A stretch of DNA of 64,000 nt from Neolewinella persica DSM 23188 (GCF_000373105.1 NZ_KB890497.1:1-64000), one strand, 5' to 3'. Counted from the stretch's first letter, positions 49,913 through 59,306 are shown. Program-made: numbers and translations. Notes: generated by a model from the letters alone, not told the origin.

Positions 49913-51214
49913 CTACTCCCCCGTTCCCAAACTCTCCGAAGGATCCTCCACATTGGCCGTATTCCTGATCAACTTGTCGATTCGGGTAGCCAGCAGTTGG
50001 TGATCATAAGCAGAGTTCCGGCTGAGGACGTTGGTCATCAGCGCAACGAGGTAACGGGTGCCGTCAGGTTGTTCGACGATACAAACTGAGTTCATGTAGT
50101 TCATCCGGTTGCCTTTGTATTTGCCGCAGCTGGTGCCGGGAATACAGCCATAAAGTGAGCCGGACTTGAAGTAGACCGCCGCACTATCGAGAACTGGTGC
50201 GTGGGCGTACCGGATGCGCCGGTCAGTCATGTACATTAATCGCTTGATTTCCAGGCTCGAGGGTGCATCTACTATTCGCCCTGATTCAAGTGCAGTAAGC
50301 CATTTCATCAGGCCACGGGGGGAGCTGGCGCTGCCGCCCTGCGGCGGAACGATACCACTTGCTCCCCGGGTAAACATGGTGCCGACCCTGAACTCATCTG
50401 GTCCGATACCCATGTGTCGGAGAGGTTCGCTTATGACGCTCTTGGAAAGGTCGCGGAGTTCTCCCCGCGGTGTTTTTTTGAAGTAGTCCTCGGCTTCCTG
50501 CCGGGTCAATTCGGGGTACTTCGGACCAAATACGCGCATCAGGATGGCCTCGCGCCAAACCACGCTTGCTGCGCCATTATTGCTGACCGAAAGCATGTGA
50601 TCGATCCACTCGTAGAGGGTGAATTCGTGTTGTTGGTTGACCTGCGGACGGCTGTACCGTTCGGTCTCCGGATCGTATTCCGGGATGGTATGGTGGTCGT
50701 ATACGGCGAAAGGCCCGCCTTTTACCACCCGGCTTTTCAATAGGTTCCAACGGGATTGAACGCTGTCGACAAACACGTTTTCCAGCTCGCACATCAGAGC
50801 GGTGACCACGGCTAGTTTCCCAACGCTCCCGGGTTGGTAGCTCAGGTTGGCGTTTCGCTCCAGGTACCGTGGTTCACGACCATCGGTAATGTCCATGATC
50901 GCCAAAGAGTAAGCGCGGCCACCGTTAGGAATCATCTTCTCCAGTTCACTTTCCAGGTCTGCATCTCTTGAGACCAGGTTTGAGTCGATTTCCCTGCCCA
51001 TAAGGTTTAACTTCACGTAAGGAAGCGAATATCGGGCGCCGTAGGGTAGTGTTTTGGTGAACTGGGCCGAATCCATCCTCTCTAGTCGAACTAACCGGCG
51101 AATAGCTGTTTTTTCCACACCACCAATTACGGGGTAGCTTTCGATTCTTTGCCATGGGAAGAGGGCAATAAATAATATGGCGAGGGAAGCCAGGTAGGGA
51201 AGAAATTTTTTCAA
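49913..51214 (-). CDS. Class A beta-lactamase-like serine hydrolase
   Basis: 433 aa with an N-terminal membrane anchor (FLPYLASLAILFIALFPW). The penicillin-binding fold motifs are S130-V-G-K133, SNN in LSVSNNGAAS and KSG in YFKSGSLYG. The spacing between SxxK and SNN is long, and the protein is longer than true beta-lactamases, so a cell-wall D,D-peptidase or inactive relative is as likely as resistance. It stands alone, convergent with the NTT-like gene. Confidence 0.82.
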   Translation of the reverse strand: MKKFLPYLASLAILFIALFPWQRIESYPVIGGVEKTAIRRLVRLERMDSAQFTKTLPYGARYSLPYVKLNLMGREIDSNLVSRDADLESELEKMIPNGGRAYSLAIMDITDGREPRYLERNANLSYQPGSVGKLAVVTALMCELENVFVDSVQSRWNLLKSRVVKGGPFAVYDHHTIPEYDPETERYSRPQVNQQHEFTLYEWIDHMLSVSNNGAASVVWREAILMRVFGPKYPELTRQEAEDYFKKTPRGELRDLSKSVISEPLRHMGIGPDEFRVGTMFTRGASGIVPPQGGSASSPRGLMKWLTALESGRIVDAPSSLEIKRLMYMTDRRIRYAHAPVLDSAAVYFKSGSLYGCIPGTSCGKYKGNRMNYMNSVCIVEQPDGTRYLVALMTNVLSRNSAYDHQLLATRIDKLIRNTANVEDPSESLGTGE

Positions 51215-51276
51215 GGAAGGAGGATTTAATCGAAGAATTTAAGATGCCTTAAGAGGCATTCAATCGGTAGTTAAAA

Positions 51277-51369
51277 GGGGCGCGGCCGCAGGTGCAAGGG
51301 AAAGTTATAACCTGCAACCTGCAACTTGCAACCTGCAACCTGCAACCTGCAACCTGCAACTTGCAACCT
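51277..51369. repeat. Family A left arm plus tandem CCTGCAA repeat
   Basis: GGGGCGCGGCCGCAGGTGCA at 51277-51296, then from 51309 to 51369 a 7-bp unit (ACCTGCA / ACTTGCA) repeated about eight times with two T-variants. It resembles a microsatellite and lies between convergent-oriented ends just after the PPDK-like stop. Confidence 0.85.
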
Positions 51370-51373
51370 CGAC

Positions 51374-54286
51374 CTACAGCGCTACTTCAAGGTCATAGTA
51401 CACATCATCCCGTTTTACCGGACTAATGCTTTCCAGGTAACCCGATGCCTGAGCGCGTTGGTTCTCTACGAATGGACGAATCTGGAACAGCCACATTTTA
51501 TTGTTCTGAAAACCGAGTTCTACATCCCATGGGCCGTTCGTCTCCTCACCAGCGGATTCGGGCATGATCCGTTCCACGGTTGCTGCTAATTCATGCAGGT
51601 CCTTGAGGTTGTCAGGGCTAAGGATGCGTTGATTAAACGGAGCGGGGAGCATGATGGAGCCGCCAGTTACGGGTAAACGCCGGTGGAGGCGTTCCCGGGC
51701 GGGACTGAGCAAAGTCGTTCGCCCATACTTATCGAGTAAATAGGCTTCAGCGGCCTGTCCGTCTACGGCGCCGCCGGCGCCGCGGCTGAAGGCTACCGTC
51801 ACGTCATCCTGTCGGCCGGAGGATACGCCCTTGGTGATCATTACGCCGGAGTAATCGACGTCAACCGTTGGGATGATCAGGATACTGGGGAATACGTTCT
51901 CTGGGTTAAGTAGCAGACGTTGCCGCCATTTATAGCTTCGCTCGGTGTAAGGGCTGGCCCAAACCTCTTTAATCCCTTCCATGATCTTAGCTTCTTCGAC
52001 TACGTTGAAAACCGTTTTGTTCAGTCCCGCACCGGTGAAATCCGCCAGGTCTTCCATATTAGTATCGGACCGGAGGAAAACCGGTGCCTTGCCCAACGGC
52101 TCGTTGAAGACTGCCTGGAAGCTGTCTCGTAATGCCCGGACCAATTCAGGTTGAATGGTGATCTGACCAATGGCTTCCCGTAAAGTGGCTAGTTGAGCCA
52201 GGGAGTAAGCTTCTACGTCTTCATCCGCGTCGCCGTCAGCTTCCATCTGCCGGGCCGTGGCGAAGCGGCTGTTTAGAAATTCCCAGTAGGATTCTCCTCC
52301 CTGCCCCGGCATCGGCTGGTTCAGGTGATCGCGGAAAATGCCGAAAGGGATGACGAGGCCTTCCACCACATTGTCGGGGAAGAGCGCCTTGAGCTGGCCA
52401 AGGTTAGCAGCTTTGGGCCCGGCCAGTTTACCGGAGTCCTTACTGCGGATCTCCCGCATGTTCAAAACGCGATTTACGTCGAGCCGAAGTTGATCTGTAG
52501 GAACGGTTACCCGCTGGTTGCTCCGCTCCCGTACGGCAAAGAGTTCTTGCTCCTCTGACGACATTGATTTGGCGGGCTTCATGATCACGGTGCCACCATT
52601 GGATACGGCATAGAAGACCTCACCACCATCATACTTTTTGAGCGCGGCGAACTGTTCGTCGGTTAAGACGGCGTTAGGTATCCCGAGGTTGCGGGCCAGG
52701 AGCTGAACGTGGCTGACCATATTTCCCTCGTTTACCGTAGCAATGCCGCCAACGGGTTTGAGGTCTGCGGGTGGGGTGGCAAAGATGTATATGTCGGTAG
52801 GGTTAACTTCCATTTCGTCCGGGTTGCCTTCCACTACGTGCAGGATGCCTTTGGCGTAGCCGGGGTTAAGTCCACGAAGAGAGCCCTGGTTGGGGACGTC
52901 AAGGAAATCATTGCGGAGGTTTCCGGCTTCCGCAATCCAGTCGCCCAGTCGGCCAACTTCATTGCCAAGCGGCAACAAAACGGAACCGCGGATGCGATCG
53001 TCTAGGAAACCGTGAGCTTTGGGTTCGAATTTAGCGTAGCGGTCCACGACTTCTCCGAAGGTGCCACGGTTGGTGGACACACCCCATTCCACAAAACGGC
53101 GGGCGTTGTCGAGGTAATCGGTGGCCTGGTTGGGCCATACCAGTTGGTAATTGAGGTCACCAAGCAGCGGCTGCGCCGCTGCGAACTCCCACTCTTCGAC
53201 AAATCCGGCACCTGCAGCCGCTTCAGACAGGTAACAGATCTTTTCCATTAACTCCCGGGCGTTGCCAGGTTTCCAGTTCCCTGCTTCGTTGAAAATCATG
53301 CGTTCGAGAGCGACACTGATGTCCATAACCTCCAGGCGATAATAGGGGCTTTCTTTCATTAAGCCCTGACGGATGGTCCACATCAGGTCCGCAGCGGCGC
53401 TCAGGCGGTCAATGGTGTTAGGGTTATCAGGGTCAAAAGCGTGCTGGACGGTAAAGGTTTTGATGCGGTCTTTAAGGCCGTTTTTTTCAGGGATAGTGGC
53501 GTTGATCGCAGCAATTTCAGCCACCATATCCTGATTAAGGTAAGCGGTACGGATATCGGCCGCAAGGGTTTTCATCAGACCCACGAGGTTGCGTTTTTCT
53601 AATTCAGCTTGATTCTCTGCCAGGAATTTCTCCACAGCCTTAGCATCTTTTCCCTCAGGTTGCCCGTGAATTTTGATTCGAAGCTCCATGAATTTGCCAT
53701 ACTTGTCGGCAATGGTTTTTGAATCAGTCCTGACCTTCTGCGTCAGGTCATTGTCTTTGCGGTGAGGAACATCTCTCACTGATTGGCGAACGAGGTAGAA
53801 GTTTTCTTTCAATGCCCCTTCCTTACTCATCATCCAGTTGAGGTACTCCCGGCCCCAGGCCATCTCATCTTCTATCTGGAACGCGCCGCGGTAATATTGG
53901 GCCTTGCGTAATACCCAACCGTCATCAATGGCCGCCAGGTAGTTGCCGAGCATGTATTGCTTAAGGCGGCTGTGGTCATTAGGTTCGTCCCAGAAAGCGT
54001 CTTTATTGGTGTTCGTAAGGATTTGGCCCAGGAAGATGTGCTCCTTTTTGCCCAGTGCGATGACCTCATCTTTGTAGCGGGCATGCTGGTGGTTGTCTTC
54101 ACTAACGGTAGGACAACCTTCGGAGGGGGGGACGGTGAGCCCACTGGCACAAAACCACATAATGTCACGATACGGTCCACGGGGATCTTCCTGGTATTTG
54201 TCGATCAGGGCAGCTATATCGGTTTGCGCACCGAGGGGAATACTCGCAAAAAAAGAAAAAAAAAGAAGGTGGAGGAAAAGACGCAT
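51374..54286 (-). CDS. Secreted PEP/pyruvate-binding domain protein (PPDK/GWD-like)
   Basis: 970 aa from ATG 54286, giving a signal peptide (MRLFLHLLFFSFFASIPLGAQ). A swivelling phospho-His domain lies in the middle (GIATVNEGNMVSHVQLLARN, with the likely His in SHVQLL). The C-terminal third matches the PPDK N-terminal ATP-grasp region (PVFLRSDTNMEDLADFTGAG, PSILIIPTVDVDYSGVMITKG). The domain order is reversed relative to PPDK and resembles the PEP-synthase-like part of glucan water dikinases. A signal peptide on an ATP-using enzyme is odd; see findings. Confidence 0.85.
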   Translation of the reverse strand: MRLFLHLLFFSFFASIPLGAQTDIAALIDKYQEDPRGPYRDIMWFCASGLTVPPSEGCPTVSEDNHQHARYKDEVIALGKKEHIFLGQILTNTNKDAFWDEPNDHSRLKQYMLGNYLAAIDDGWVLRKAQYYRGAFQIEDEMAWGREYLNWMMSKEGALKENFYLVRQSVRDVPHRKDNDLTQKVRTDSKTIADKYGKFMELRIKIHGQPEGKDAKAVEKFLAENQAELEKRNLVGLMKTLAADIRTAYLNQDMVAEIAAINATIPEKNGLKDRIKTFTVQHAFDPDNPNTIDRLSAAADLMWTIRQGLMKESPYYRLEVMDISVALERMIFNEAGNWKPGNARELMEKICYLSEAAAGAGFVEEWEFAAAQPLLGDLNYQLVWPNQATDYLDNARRFVEWGVSTNRGTFGEVVDRYAKFEPKAHGFLDDRIRGSVLLPLGNEVGRLGDWIAEAGNLRNDFLDVPNQGSLRGLNPGYAKGILHVVEGNPDEMEVNPTDIYIFATPPADLKPVGGIATVNEGNMVSHVQLLARNLGIPNAVLTDEQFAALKKYDGGEVFYAVSNGGTVIMKPAKSMSSEEQELFAVRERSNQRVTVPTDQLRLDVNRVLNMREIRSKDSGKLAGPKAANLGQLKALFPDNVVEGLVIPFGIFRDHLNQPMPGQGGESYWEFLNSRFATARQMEADGDADEDVEAYSLAQLATLREAIGQITIQPELVRALRDSFQAVFNEPLGKAPVFLRSDTNMEDLADFTGAGLNKTVFNVVEEAKIMEGIKEVWASPYTERSYKWRQRLLLNPENVFPSILIIPTVDVDYSGVMITKGVSSGRQDDVTVAFSRGAGGAVDGQAAEAYLLDKYGRTTLLSPARERLHRRLPVTGGSIMLPAPFNQRILSPDNLKDLHELAATVERIMPESAGEETNGPWDVELGFQNNKMWLFQIRPFVENQRAQASGYLESISPVKRDDVYYDLEVAL

Positions 54287-54369
54287 GAGCCGGAGGGGGT
54301 TAATAAATCTAAAAGGCGTTGACAAGGTACGAAGTTTGGTCACGCAAAATTAAGTCTCTACCCATTTTG

Positions 54370-54377
54370 TACCTTTG
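54370..54377 (+). promoter_or_regulatory. -7 box of the haloperoxidase gene
   Basis: TACCTTTG, an exact TAnnTTTG, 34 nt before ATG 54412. Confidence 0.6.
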
Positions 54378-54411
54378 CTCTGCATAATCCTATAACTGAA
54401 ACAACCTTAAA

Positions 54412-56634
54412 ATGGCTACTTGGAAAAACCGCGTTGCTCTCCCTGCTCTTCTTTTGCTGTGTTTCTGCACCTGCGTCCGCGCCCAAAATCCGGACCATTC
54501 AGTGGCAAGGCTTTGGAACGAAGAAATGCTGGAAGGGATACGGAACGATTTTGCCCGCCCGGTTGTGCACGCCCGTAATCTTTACCACGTATCCGCAGCC
54601 ATGTATGACTCGTGGAGTTTGGTCAATAAAAAAGGAACGACCTGCCTGATGGGGACCATACAGGCAGGACAGGAGCTGCCCGTTGAACATTGGAACATCG
54701 AAGCGTTTGATGACCCGGTTGCCGCGAGTAATGAAGCCGTCAGCTATGCCGCCTTCCGGATGCTTAACCATCGGTATTTCAGGTCACCAAATGCCGCCAC
54801 AACCCTTCCCCGGTTCACGGCTTTGATGGAGGAGCTGGGTTATGATCCCGGCTACACCGGGGTAGACTACACCGGAGGAAACCCTGCTGATATTGGTAAC
54901 TATGTGGCCCAAAAAATCATTGAATTTGGAATGCGCGACGGTAGTAATGAAGCCGGTGATTACCAAAACATCAACTATCCGGATCCGGTTAACCGTCCGC
55001 TGATTTTCAACAGCGTTTTCTCCATTTTCTCGGTAGTAGACCCTAATCACTGGCAGACCTTGCAGTTCCCCGGAACCATTATCGACCAATCCGGACAAGC
55101 GATCGGTGATTCCCTACTGGCTTTTCTGGGGGCAGAATGGGGTCATGTGACGCCCTTTGCCCTTGATGAAGAGGACCGGACGGACCCAACGGTGGCCAAC
55201 CCCATCCGTGGCAACAACCCCGTTTACCATGATCCGGGCTCCCCACCGCTGTTTTCCAGTTCTGACCAGGAAAGTTTTGATATGTATCGCTGGGGTTTTG
55301 AAATGGTCATGAAATGGAGCAGCCACCTCGATCCCTCTGATGGGGTCATGTGGGACATCTCTCCGGGTGCCCGTGGAAATTTCCAGGGAGACTATCCAAC
55401 TGATTTTGCCGATTACCCGGCCTTTTACCGGGAGCATGAAGGTGGCACCTTCGGGGCAAACGGCCACGCGCTAAACCCAGCTACCGGAGCGCCTTACCCG
55501 GAAAATATTGTACCCCGGGGAGATTACGCCCGGGTCCTGGCTGAATTCTGGGCCGACGGCCCCACCAGTGAAACGCCACCCGGACACTGGTTCACCATTT
55601 TGAACAAAGTGATGGATCACCCGCTTTTCGAGCGTCGTTTTGCCGGCGTCGGGGAAGTTATGGACAACCTGGAGTATGACGTAAAGGCCTATCTCACCCT
55701 TGGTGGTGCCATGCATGATTCTGCCATCTCAGCCTGGAGCATAAAGGGGAAGTACGATTATGCCCGGCCGATAACGGCCATCCGCTGGATGGCTAAGAAC
55801 GGACAGGCTACCGATATTGACGGCCGGAATTACAACCGGAATGGTTTCAAGTTGGATGATGGATTCATAGAAGAACTTACGGACCCCTCGGAATTAGAGA
55901 ACAATGCGACTCTGGCATTGACGAAGGTAAAATCGTGGATCGGCCCCCAGGCCATTGATGACCCAACTACCGACGTAGCCGGCGTAGGGTGGATCAACGC
56001 GGCAATGTGGATGCCTTACCAGCGACCTAACTTCGTGACCCCCAATTTCGCAGGGTACATCTCCGGCCATTCAACCTTTAGCAGCGCGGCCGCCACCGTG
56101 ATGACCTCAATAACGGGATCGCCTTACTTCCCAGGTGGAGTTGGGGAGTTTGTGGCGAAGAAGGATTCTTTCCTCGTCTTTGAAAAAGGACCCAGCGTGG
56201 ATGTTGTCCTGCAGTGGGCAACTTACCGGGACGCCTCCGACCAAACGAGCCTTAGCCGCATCTGGGGCGGAATTCACCCACCCGCAGATGACGTGCCAGG
56301 CCGGATCATCGGTATAGATATTGGTACAGAAACATTTGCTGCCGCCGAAGCCATCTTCAACGGTAACCTGAGCAGTAACCGATCGGAACCAGTTGTCGCC
56401 ACCCAGCTAAAGACTTACCCGAACCCCGCAAAGCGTGGCGAAGTAATTTCACTGGAAATTCCCGTTGCGCCCCGCGGTGAAGGACTTGTTGTTTATGATG
56501 TAAACGGACGTAATGTGATGGACCTTAAAGTGACCACCAACAGGGTCCTGGTGCCGACAGTTGACCTCGCCAGGGGAATGTACTTCGTGCGGTCCGTCGA
56601 CGGCCAGTGGGGAAGTGCTTTCCAGGTATGGTAG
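54412..56634 (+). CDS. Vanadium-dependent haloperoxidase-like PAP2 protein with T9SS type A domain
   Basis: 740 aa. The signal peptide ends in LLCFCTCVRAQ, encoded by a family A repeat arm. The PAP2/haloperoxidase active-site motifs are AGYISGHSTFSSAA (His at 553, acid/base) and RIWGGIHPPADDVPGR (His at 622, vanadate or phosphate ligand, with flanking Arg). Earlier, RPITAIRWMAKNG supplies the first Arg. The C-terminal 80 residues (LKTYPNPAKRGEVISLEI...LARGMYFVR) are a T9SS type A sorting domain, so the protein is exported and probably surface-anchored. It may oxidise halides or act as a phosphatase; which one cannot be told. Confidence 0.92.
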   Translation: MATWKNRVALPALLLLCFCTCVRAQNPDHSVARLWNEEMLEGIRNDFARPVVHARNLYHVSAAMYDSWSLVNKKGTTCLMGTIQAGQELPVEHWNIEAFDDPVAASNEAVSYAAFRMLNHRYFRSPNAATTLPRFTALMEELGYDPGYTGVDYTGGNPADIGNYVAQKIIEFGMRDGSNEAGDYQNINYPDPVNRPLIFNSVFSIFSVVDPNHWQTLQFPGTIIDQSGQAIGDSLLAFLGAEWGHVTPFALDEEDRTDPTVANPIRGNNPVYHDPGSPPLFSSSDQESFDMYRWGFEMVMKWSSHLDPSDGVMWDISPGARGNFQGDYPTDFADYPAFYREHEGGTFGANGHALNPATGAPYPENIVPRGDYARVLAEFWADGPTSETPPGHWFTILNKVMDHPLFERRFAGVGEVMDNLEYDVKAYLTLGGAMHDSAISAWSIKGKYDYARPITAIRWMAKNGQATDIDGRNYNRNGFKLDDGFIEELTDPSELENNATLALTKVKSWIGPQAIDDPTTDVAGVGWINAAMWMPYQRPNFVTPNFAGYISGHSTFSSAAATVMTSITGSPYFPGGVGEFVAKKDSFLVFEKGPSVDVVLQWATYRDASDQTSLSRIWGGIHPPADDVPGRIIGIDIGTETFAAAEAIFNGNLSSNRSEPVVATQLKTYPNPAKRGEVISLEIPVAPRGEGLVVYDVNGRNVMDLKVTTNRVLVPTVDLARGMYFVRSVDGQWGSAFQVW
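54466..54483. repeat. Family A right arm inside a signal-peptide codon region
   Basis: TGCACCTGCGTCCGCGCC in frame encodes C-T-C-V-R-A, directly at the predicted cleavage site. Confidence 0.85.
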
Positions 56635-56648
56635 TTGAAAACAAAGAA

Positions 56649-56679
56649 CCCCGCCAGTACATCCGGCGGGGCTCGTTCC
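56649..56679 (+). terminator. Terminator hairpin after the haloperoxidase gene
   Basis: CCCCGCC (56649-56655) and GGCGGGG (56665-56671) with a 9-nt loop, then CTCGTT. The T run is weak. Confidence 0.65.
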
Positions 56680-57209
56680 AACTTACTGATACCAAATAAA
56701 TCGTTGTAGGGGAACCTACTTATTTCTTTGTGGAGCGTGTTGATTGATGGTATACGTCCAAGCTTGGTTTGGTAAAATTAGGCAACAGCATGCGCCCTCA
56801 CAAGCAAAACGAGCAAAAAGTCTATAATTTCTCTTAAGGCGTTTTATGTAATTTTTTTGCTGAAACGCAAGATATATAGCTCCTTAAGTATTGTATTTAT
56901 ATTTAATGTGTTGCTAGGGTTGATCTGAAGGCGCAGTAAGCAGCGCAAGATTTTTCATATACCTACTTATACGCAATTAGTGAGCAGATGGAATTCAGTT
57001 GTCTGGTTGCCAGGTTATCTTCACTACGCATGCCATGAGAAGTCCGGGGCGGACGCCTTGTTCTTGGTACCGACGGCCTTTCTTTCAAGGTGTCCCGTAG
57101 GTATTCTACGTCTTTCGAGATTGAATCAGTAATAATTATCAAAGCAGCCTGACAGACGGAAACGAAGTAACCGACAACCAGATAAGCCGACAACTCGAAA
57201 ATCCGACAA
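56680..57209. other. Long convergent gap, mostly featureless
   Basis: 530 bp, AT-rich between 56700 and 56960. 57165-57210 repeats CCGACAACC/GCCGACAACTC words. An 86-codon minus-strand frame at 56963-57223 lacks any recognisable feature and is not called. Confidence 0.5.
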
Positions 57210-58607
57210 TTACTTCCGGGCATTCATCAGCATCCGATAGGCAGCGGCGAAGTTAGGTTGTCCGTATCCACGCTCATTGTCAGGCTTATCGGCCTGGTCG
57301 GCGGTTGCTCTTACGGCATCCATCAGTTCTTTGTTGGTGGCGTCGGGAACGGCTTGCCGGAGGCAGGCCATCAGCCCGGCCACCAGTGGCGAGGCGAGGC
57401 TGGTGCCGTTTGCCCCGGTCAGTCCTTGTCCGTTGGCGGAAACGGCTACAACGTTTACGCCAAGAGCGGAAACATCAGGTTTGGTCCTGCCATCTGCTGT
57501 AGGGCCAAAGCTGCTGAAATAGGCACGGCTACCGTCTGCATTCAGGGCACCGATGGAAAAGGCCTCTGGAGAATCTGCTGGCGTACCGACATATTTCCAT
57601 TCGTCTGCACCGGAGTTGCCGGCACTGGTAACGATGATCATTCCCCGCTGAAAGGCGTGGGTGATGGCGACACTTGCCGGGCTGGTCTTGCCATCCAGGT
57701 CTTCATATTTGTAGTTCATGTCCTTCGAACTGAAGGTGGTATAACCCAGCGAGGAATTCACCACGTCAACGCCAATGCTGTCGGCTAGTTCGAGCGCGAC
57801 GGCGTAATTGATCTCTTCCAACCGATGTTCCCCCCGGCCATTTTCCGTTTTGAATAAGACGTAACGCGCTTCGGGGGCGGTACCAATGAAAAAGAAAGGG
57901 TGATGCGCTGCCATTGTGCTGAGCACTGTGGCACCGTGGGTGGAGCCGTCTAACGCAGTGTCATCCTGTTCTACTAAGTCGTAATTTGCGGGTATGGCTG
58001 CTTTGTCGTCGTAGCCGAGAAAGTCTTTATAGCTTACGTTGGGGAAACCTCCGTCGAAAACAGCGACTAAAACGCCCTTACCCCGGAAGCCCCAACCGTG
58101 CAGGCTGTCTCCTTTCATGCCCGAAATGTTGCCCCAGGCATTACCGTAGAATCTTTCAGATATGGGAACCGACTCAACCACGGGCGCTGGCCGTTCCAGA
58201 TTCGGGATGATGGGTTTTAGCGATGCCCGATCATACTGAACCGGGGCGACAAGTTTTACCTCCGTGACAGAATTGAGCTTGCGAAGTGCTTTCACTTGCT
58301 GGCCCGCGGCGGAGACGACTACACCGTTCATCCATTTGCTTTTAAGCCAGAGTTTCGCCCCGGTACCGTTAACCTCATTGAGGTAAGCAGGGCTAAGCGG
58401 CAGGTCAAGTTCGGTAATCGGGCTGTTGTGCGCAGCGCGGCGAAGCAGCGCGCGTTCACTCAGAAAAGCAGCCGGATCTTCGATGGAGTAAGGGGTGTCC
58501 TTTTTGTCCTTGAAGGTGACCAGGTACATGCCCGTTTCTTCCGTGTTCTTTTGGGCGTTAGAGGTGGCCAGCGGTAGCAGGAAGACTAGTAGAAGTAAGT
58601 AACGCAT
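57210..58607 (-). CDS. Secreted S8 family serine peptidase (subtilisin-like)
   Basis: 465 aa. Signal peptide MRYLLLLVFLLPLATSNAQ. Catalytic triad: D185 in VAVFDGGF, H224 in GSTHGATVLS and S403 in NGTSLASPLVAG; the oxyanion Asn is in TSAGNSG. A pro-region of about 120 residues precedes it (YLVTFKDKKDTPYSIEDPAAF). No C-terminal sorting domain, so it may stay periplasmic or be lipid-independent. It differs from the first subtilisin at 563 by having a plain signal peptide. Confidence 0.93.
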   Translation of the reverse strand: MRYLLLLVFLLPLATSNAQKNTEETGMYLVTFKDKKDTPYSIEDPAAFLSERALLRRAAHNSPITELDLPLSPAYLNEVNGTGAKLWLKSKWMNGVVVSAAGQQVKALRKLNSVTEVKLVAPVQYDRASLKPIIPNLERPAPVVESVPISERFYGNAWGNISGMKGDSLHGWGFRGKGVLVAVFDGGFPNVSYKDFLGYDDKAAIPANYDLVEQDDTALDGSTHGATVLSTMAAHHPFFFIGTAPEARYVLFKTENGRGEHRLEEINYAVALELADSIGVDVVNSSLGYTTFSSKDMNYKYEDLDGKTSPASVAITHAFQRGMIIVTSAGNSGADEWKYVGTPADSPEAFSIGALNADGSRAYFSSFGPTADGRTKPDVSALGVNVVAVSANGQGLTGANGTSLASPLVAGLMACLRQAVPDATNKELMDAVRATADQADKPDNERGYGQPNFAAAYRMLMNARK

Positions 58608-58732
58608 AGTTTTCAGGAGGTCAATTTGAGTAGGTAGTCATCAGGCGAGCCGTAAAATGACTGTTGCGGGGATTCAACGACGAATTGGGAAGGTTAGTTT
58701 TTGGGGGCGTGGGATTTAGCGGGATTTTATGC

Positions 58733-58752
58733 GGGGCGGGGCCGCAGGTGCA
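58733..58752. repeat. Family A left arm
   Basis: GGGGCGGGGCCGCAGGTGCA, in the gap between the subtilisin start and the aroK stop. Confidence 0.8.
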
Positions 58753-58801
58753 GCGAATTGATGAAAGGCAGGGTAGGGCACTCGCGAAATAATTTTTAGG
58801 A

Positions 58802-59302
58802 CTAAAACCTATTGACCAAAGTACACGCCACGTCTCCGTCAGCCTCCGGGCCATGGAGATGAATAGCCGCTTGTTCATAAATCGGTCGGCGGTCGGCCAG
58901 CTTGTCGACCACCAGTTTCCGGAGCGCCGTGCCGGATTGCAGGAGAGGGCGATGGTCCCGACCGGCTTCGAGGCGGTCGAGTAGGACTTCCAGGTCGGGA
59001 TCGAGGAAGACGGTGGTGCCGTTGGCGTTCATCCAGGCCATGTTGTCGTGGAAGCAGGGGGCTCCGCCCCCGGTGGCCAGTACGAAGGCGGGGAGGGCGG
59101 CGGTGGCGCGCAGCGCCTCGGTCTCCAGCCGGCGGAACGCAGCTTCGCCGGCTTCTGCGAAAATGGCCGAGATGGATTTACCGGCGGTACCTTCGATCTC
59201 TGCGTCGAGGTCGATGAAGGGCACACCAAGTTCGATGGCCAGGCGGCTGCCGACGTAGGATTTGCCGCAGCCCATGAAGCCGGTCAGGTAGATCTTTTTG
59301 AT
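58802..59302 (-). CDS. aroK: Shikimate kinase; ATC start proposed
   Basis: 166 aa if started at ATC 59302. The enzyme phosphorylates shikimate in aromatic amino acid synthesis. The P-loop GFMGCGKS, DLDAEIE (Mg/shikimate), FRRLE and LATGGGAP motifs, and the lid Arg in RDHRPLL, are present. The first ATG in frame (59275) is the Met of the P-loop itself and would delete beta-strand 1. Upstream in frame the sequence reads ATC-AAA-AAG-ATC-TAC-CTG-ACC, giving KKIYLTGFMGCGKS; no ATG, GTG or TTG exists back to the stop. ATC lies where relatives have their Met, 4 nt after a TACCTTAG box. See findings. Confidence 0.88.
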   Translation of the reverse strand: MKKIYLTGFMGCGKSYVGSRLAIELGVPFIDLDAEIEGTAGKSISAIFAEAGEAAFRRLETEALRATAALPAFVLATGGGAPCFHDNMAWMNANGTTVFLDPDLEVLLDRLEAGRDHRPLLQSGTALRKLVVDKLADRRPIYEQAAIHLHGPEADGDVACTLVNRF

Positions 59303-59306
59303 GAGG

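Noticed and set aside
49913-51214. Beta-lactam resistance gene
   Set aside because: SxxK, SNN and KSG motifs show the fold only; the length and spacing do not support a true beta-lactamase call.
51309-51369. CRISPR-like array
   Set aside because: The unit is 7 bp with no spacers and no cas genes nearby; it is a simple tandem repeat.
56963-57223. 86-codon minus-strand frame after the second subtilisin
   Set aside because: No family, weak composition and overlap with the repeat words; a short hydrophobic stretch alone is not enough.
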